Assembly: GCA_937974825.1 (NCBI GenBank)
Contig: CALJVD010000048.1
Span: 1-24,999 of the forward strand
Direction of reading: 5' to 3'
DNA: 24,999 nt
Source: an uncultured Oceanospirillaceae bacterium
GTDB taxonomy: Bacteria > Pseudomonadota > Gammaproteobacteria > Pseudomonadales > Oceanobacteraceae
In this document: piece by piece, positions 22,334-24,999 of the stretch
Layout: each line of letters starts with the position of its first letter
Position numbering within the stretch: position 1 is the stretch's first letter
Translations under genes and position numbers: made by a program
The notes under the pieces: model-generated
The model's input: only the letters and a program-made list of their open reading frames with translations
What the model was told of the DNA's origin: nothing
Database searches by the model: none

Positions 22334-24658
22334 TTACTTCTTTGCTTTCGCAAATGCAGCAGCTAAGGCACCCGCCATTGCCCCTTGCGGTTGAGCGCTT
22401 TGCTTGTTGCCAAAGTGACGTTGTTGGCTTTGGTTTGCTTTGCGTTGCGGTCTTTCCCCAGGCGTGCGTTCGTTGGCCTTTTGCTCAGCGTCATCGCTTA
22501 AGCGCATAGAAAGCCCAATACGTTTGCGTGGCACATCCACTTCCATTACCTTCACTTTGACAATGTCACCGGCTTTAACCACGTCACGCGGGTCTTTTAC
22601 AAAACTGTCTGAAAGCGCTGAAATATGCACTAAACCGTCTTGGTGAACACCCACATCCACAAAGGCACCAAAGGCAGCAACGTTAGTAATAACGCCTTCT
22701 AACACCATGTTTGGTTTTAAATCTTTAATGTCGTTAACGCCTTCTTTGAACTCTGCAAAGGTAAACTCAGGGCGCGGGTCACGACCGGGCTTTTGTAATT
22801 CGTTAAGAATGTCTTTCACGGTAATAACACCGGTTTTTTCATCGGCAAACTCTTCGGCGTTCACGGCTGTAAGCAATGCGCTGTCGCCAATAAGGCTTTT
22901 AATATCACGCTCGTACTGCTTAGCGATTTTTTCTACCACAGGGTAAGACTCTGGGTGAACCGCCGAAGCATCGAGTGGGTTTTTAGCATTCATAATGCGT
23001 AAGAAACCAGCGGCTTGTTCAAAAGTTTTTTCACCCAAACGAGGTACCTTGAGTAAGTCTTTACGGCTAGTAAAAGCACCGTTGGTATCACGGAAAGCAA
23101 TAATGTTAGACGCTAACGTAGCATTTAAGCCCGACACATGGGTTAACAAGGGTGCGGAAGCGGTGTTTAGGTCTACGCCCACGGAGTTCACACAGTCTTC
23201 CACTACCGCATCCAAAGAGCGTGCTAATTGGTTTTGGTTAACGTCGTGCTGGTATTGGCCCACACCAATGGATTTAGGTTCAATTTTAACCAGTGCTGCT
23301 AATGGGTCTTGTAAGCGGTGCGCAATAGACACCGCACCACGAATGGTGACGTCTAGGTCTGGGAACTCTTTAGAAGCCAATTCAGAGGCTGAATAAATAG
23401 AAGCGCCGGCTTCGTTTACCACTATTTTTTGTACTTGCTTGGCGTTGAATTTCTTCAGCATATCGCCAACGAATTTATCGGTTTCACGACTACCGGTACC
23501 GTTACCAATGGCAATTAACTCGACCTTATGCTTTTCAATCAAGGCCATTAATATGGCTTCCGATTCAGCGAAGCGGTTTTGCGGCGGCGTTGGGTAAATG
23601 GTGCTGTGGTCTAACACTTTACCGGTACCATCCACTACCGCTACTTTTACGCCGGTACGCAGGCCTGGGTCGAGGCCGATGGTGGTTTTACTGCCTGCCG
23701 GTGCGGCTAACAGCAAGTCTTTTAGGTTGTCGGCGAATACTTTAATGGCATCGGTTTCGGCACGTTCACGCAGCTCACCTATAAGCTCGGTTTCTAAGTG
23801 CGTTAACAACTTAATGCGCCAAGTCCACTTCACCACTTCGTTCAACCATTTATCTGCCGCACGGCCTTGGTCTTTGATATTGAAATGATCGGCAATGATA
23901 GCTTCACAAGGGCTGCTGGCTAATTTGTCTTCTGGGTCAGTCGTGGCTAAAGAGAACGTTAAAAAGCCTTCGTTACGACCACGTAAAATAGCCAAAGCAC
24001 GGTGGCTTGGTACTTTGCTTAACAGTTCATCGTGTTCAAAGTAGTCGGCAAACTTACTGCCGGCTTCTTCTTGGCCTGCTACTACACGTACAGACACACT
24101 GGCTTCACGCTGCATGAAGTTACGTAACTTGGCTAACAAGTTAGCGTCTTCCGAGAAACGCTCCATCAAAATATACTTAGCGCCATCTAAGGCTGCTTTG
24201 GTGTCGGCAATGCCTTTTTCAGCATCAACAAAGTTGTTGGCTTCTTCTTCAGGATGAAGGCTGGGGTTATCGAATAGCTTGTTTGCTAGTGGCTCTAAAC
24301 CCGCCTCAATAGCAATTTGGCCCTTAGTTCGACGCTTAGGCTTGTAAGGTAAGTACAGGTCTTCTAAACGGGTTTTAGTATCAGCGCTTTCAATGTCACG
24401 CTGCAGCTCGGGGGTAAGCTTGTCTTGCTCGGCAATGCTTTTAAGAATAGTGGCACGGCGGTCTTCCATTTCACGCAAATAACGCAAACGCTCTTCTAAG
24501 GTACGTAGCTGGCTGTCATCTAACGAACCGGTCACCTCTTTACGGTAACGAGAGATAAACGGCACCGTGGCCCCTTCATCTAATAACGCTACTGTTGCAG
24601 CAACTTGTTGAGGGCGAATGTTTAATTCTTCAGCAATGCGTAAACCAATAGAATCCAA
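22334..24658 (-). CDS. tex: Tex-family RNA-binding transcription accessory protein
   Basis: Tex is a conserved nucleic-acid-binding protein linked to transcription and RNA stability, related to eukaryotic Spt6. The 774-residue protein shows the N-terminal Tex domain (PFISRYRKE at 33-41), a YqgF/RNase H-like domain starting IGLDPGLRTG near residue 327, helix-hairpin-helix motifs near 500-565 (SVGVDLNTASAPLL and VPRLGEKTFEQAAGFLR), and an S1 RNA-binding domain at about 653-723. A basic, Gln-rich tail follows. The start is TTG with AAAGGA eight bases upstream; no ATG or GTG exists between it and the upstream in-frame stop. It appears monocistronic. Confidence 0.96.
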   Translation of the reverse strand: MDSIGLRIAEELNIRPQQVAATVALLDEGATVPFISRYRKEVTGSLDDSQLRTLEERLRYLREMEDRRATILKSIAEQDKLTPELQRDIESADTKTRLEDLYLPYKPKRRTKGQIAIEAGLEPLANKLFDNPSLHPEEEANNFVDAEKGIADTKAALDGAKYILMERFSEDANLLAKLRNFMQREASVSVRVVAGQEEAGSKFADYFEHDELLSKVPSHRALAILRGRNEGFLTFSLATTDPEDKLASSPCEAIIADHFNIKDQGRAADKWLNEVVKWTWRIKLLTHLETELIGELRERAETDAIKVFADNLKDLLLAAPAGSKTTIGLDPGLRTGVKVAVVDGTGKVLDHSTIYPTPPQNRFAESEAILMALIEKHKVELIAIGNGTGSRETDKFVGDMLKKFNAKQVQKIVVNEAGASIYSASELASKEFPDLDVTIRGAVSIAHRLQDPLAALVKIEPKSIGVGQYQHDVNQNQLARSLDAVVEDCVNSVGVDLNTASAPLLTHVSGLNATLASNIIAFRDTNGAFTSRKDLLKVPRLGEKTFEQAAGFLRIMNAKNPLDASAVHPESYPVVEKIAKQYERDIKSLIGDSALLTAVNAEEFADEKTGVITVKDILNELQKPGRDPRPEFTFAEFKEGVNDIKDLKPNMVLEGVITNVAAFGAFVDVGVHQDGLVHISALSDSFVKDPRDVVKAGDIVKVKVMEVDVPRKRIGLSMRLSDDAEQKANERTPGERPQRKANQSQQRHFGNKQSAQPQGAMAGALAAAFAKAKK

Positions 24659-24936
24659 GAGCGTATCCTTTCTAAAGTGTTATAAAAATTTAGCGCAGAG
24701 TATAGCGGACACTGGCCTGAGAAGGAAAACGTATGATGCTAACTTGGTTTCTTTGTGATGCTTTAAAGCGTGGATGTTGCCGCGTAAAAACTGAAAGCCC
24801 TCCAGTGTTTATATCACTGGTCTAGGCATAAGGTATGAACGGTAATAATAAAATTCAACCTTGCTGCTGATAGCGCTCTTTCTGTTGTGCTCGTAAATTT
24901 ATCGCTCACCTATTAAAACAGTGCAAGGAGAGCGTT
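24659..24936. other. Intergenic region upstream of tex and the right-edge gene
   Basis: About 280 bases. A short hairpin, CCAGTG (24802-24807) with CACTGG (24815-24820), is the only clear structure. I see no open reading frame, tRNA or strong promoter. Confidence 0.5.
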
Positions 24937-24999
24937 ATGAACATTCATATTAAATTTTTATTCGGCCTGGTTATCGGTTTTTCGCAGCTAGCTTGGGCA
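24937..24999 (+). CDS. N-terminus of an exported protein, cut by the window edge
   Basis: An ATG at 24937 with a good AAGGAG Shine-Dalgarno sequence at 24925-24930 opens a frame that runs to the window end. The 21 visible residues start MNIHIK, continue with a hydrophobic core and end SQLAWA, which looks like a Sec signal peptide with a cleavage site after AWA. Nothing can be said about the mature protein. Confidence 0.6.
   Translation, partial: MNIHIKFLFGLVIGFSQLAWA

Noticed and set aside
22995..23396. 133-codon frame antisense to tex
   Set aside because: Shadow frame opposite a highly conserved gene, without independent coding evidence.

Overview
The window looks like an ordinary chromosomal segment of a gammaproteobacterium. 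Whole proteins match the gammaproteobacterial versions of HemC/D/X/Y, UbiD, TrmB, GshA, OmpW, DsbB, YheS and Tex. The closest overall fit is a marine, Oceanospirillales/Pseudomonadales-like bacterium; this is an inference from gene content and not a species call. There are no insertion sequences, phage genes, CRISPR arrays, rRNAs or tRNAs that I can support.

Layout. (1) 1-3757: the haem-synthesis operon hemC (5' truncated by the window edge), hemD, hemX, hemY, with 1-nt overlaps at hemC/hemD and hemX/hemY, ended by a strong bidirectional terminator. (2) 3790-5250, minus strand: a two-gene unit with an NAD(P)H:acceptor reductase carrying a 2Fe-2S ferredoxin domain and a META-domain lipoprotein. 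(3) 5433-7861: a GrpB-family protein, a small amphi-Trp protein (minus), a prolyl-hydroxylase-like 2-oxoglutarate oxygenase and a glutathione S-transferase. (4) 7925-10605: ubiD (minus), with DUF423 and trmB (plus) diverging from it. (5) 10652-13562: a copper P-type ATPase and a MerR-family regulator, divergent across a MerR-type operator. (6) 13570-14908: a short ankyrin protein and ompW, the latter behind a near-consensus FNR/Anr box. (7) 14948-15326: a T-rich, repeat-bearing stretch with no gene. (8) 15327-18719: a ketopantoate-reductase-like gene, the ABC-F ATPase yheS and a divergent TIGR02444-family gene. (9) 18714-20511: an orphan ParA-like ATPase, a membrane-anchored DUF4124 protein and dsbB. 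(10) 20627-24658, minus: gshA and tex, with a parS-like palindrome at the gshA stop codon. (11) The right edge starts a truncated exported protein.

Functional threads. Haem synthesis, ubiquinone synthesis (UbiD), a flavin reductase-like protein, glutathione synthesis plus a GST, DsbB, copper export and an FNR-controlled OmpW together give a respiratory/redox flavour, although most are housekeeping genes. I see no convincing new multi-gene system. The observations most worth a second look are the parS-like site close to an orphan ParA, the FNR box at ompW, the MerR-like regulator that has lost the first mercury-binding cysteine and sits beside copA, and the reductase lacking the usual flavin-binding arginine. 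Several genes (2OG oxygenase, ubiD, gshA, tex) appear to start with TTG.
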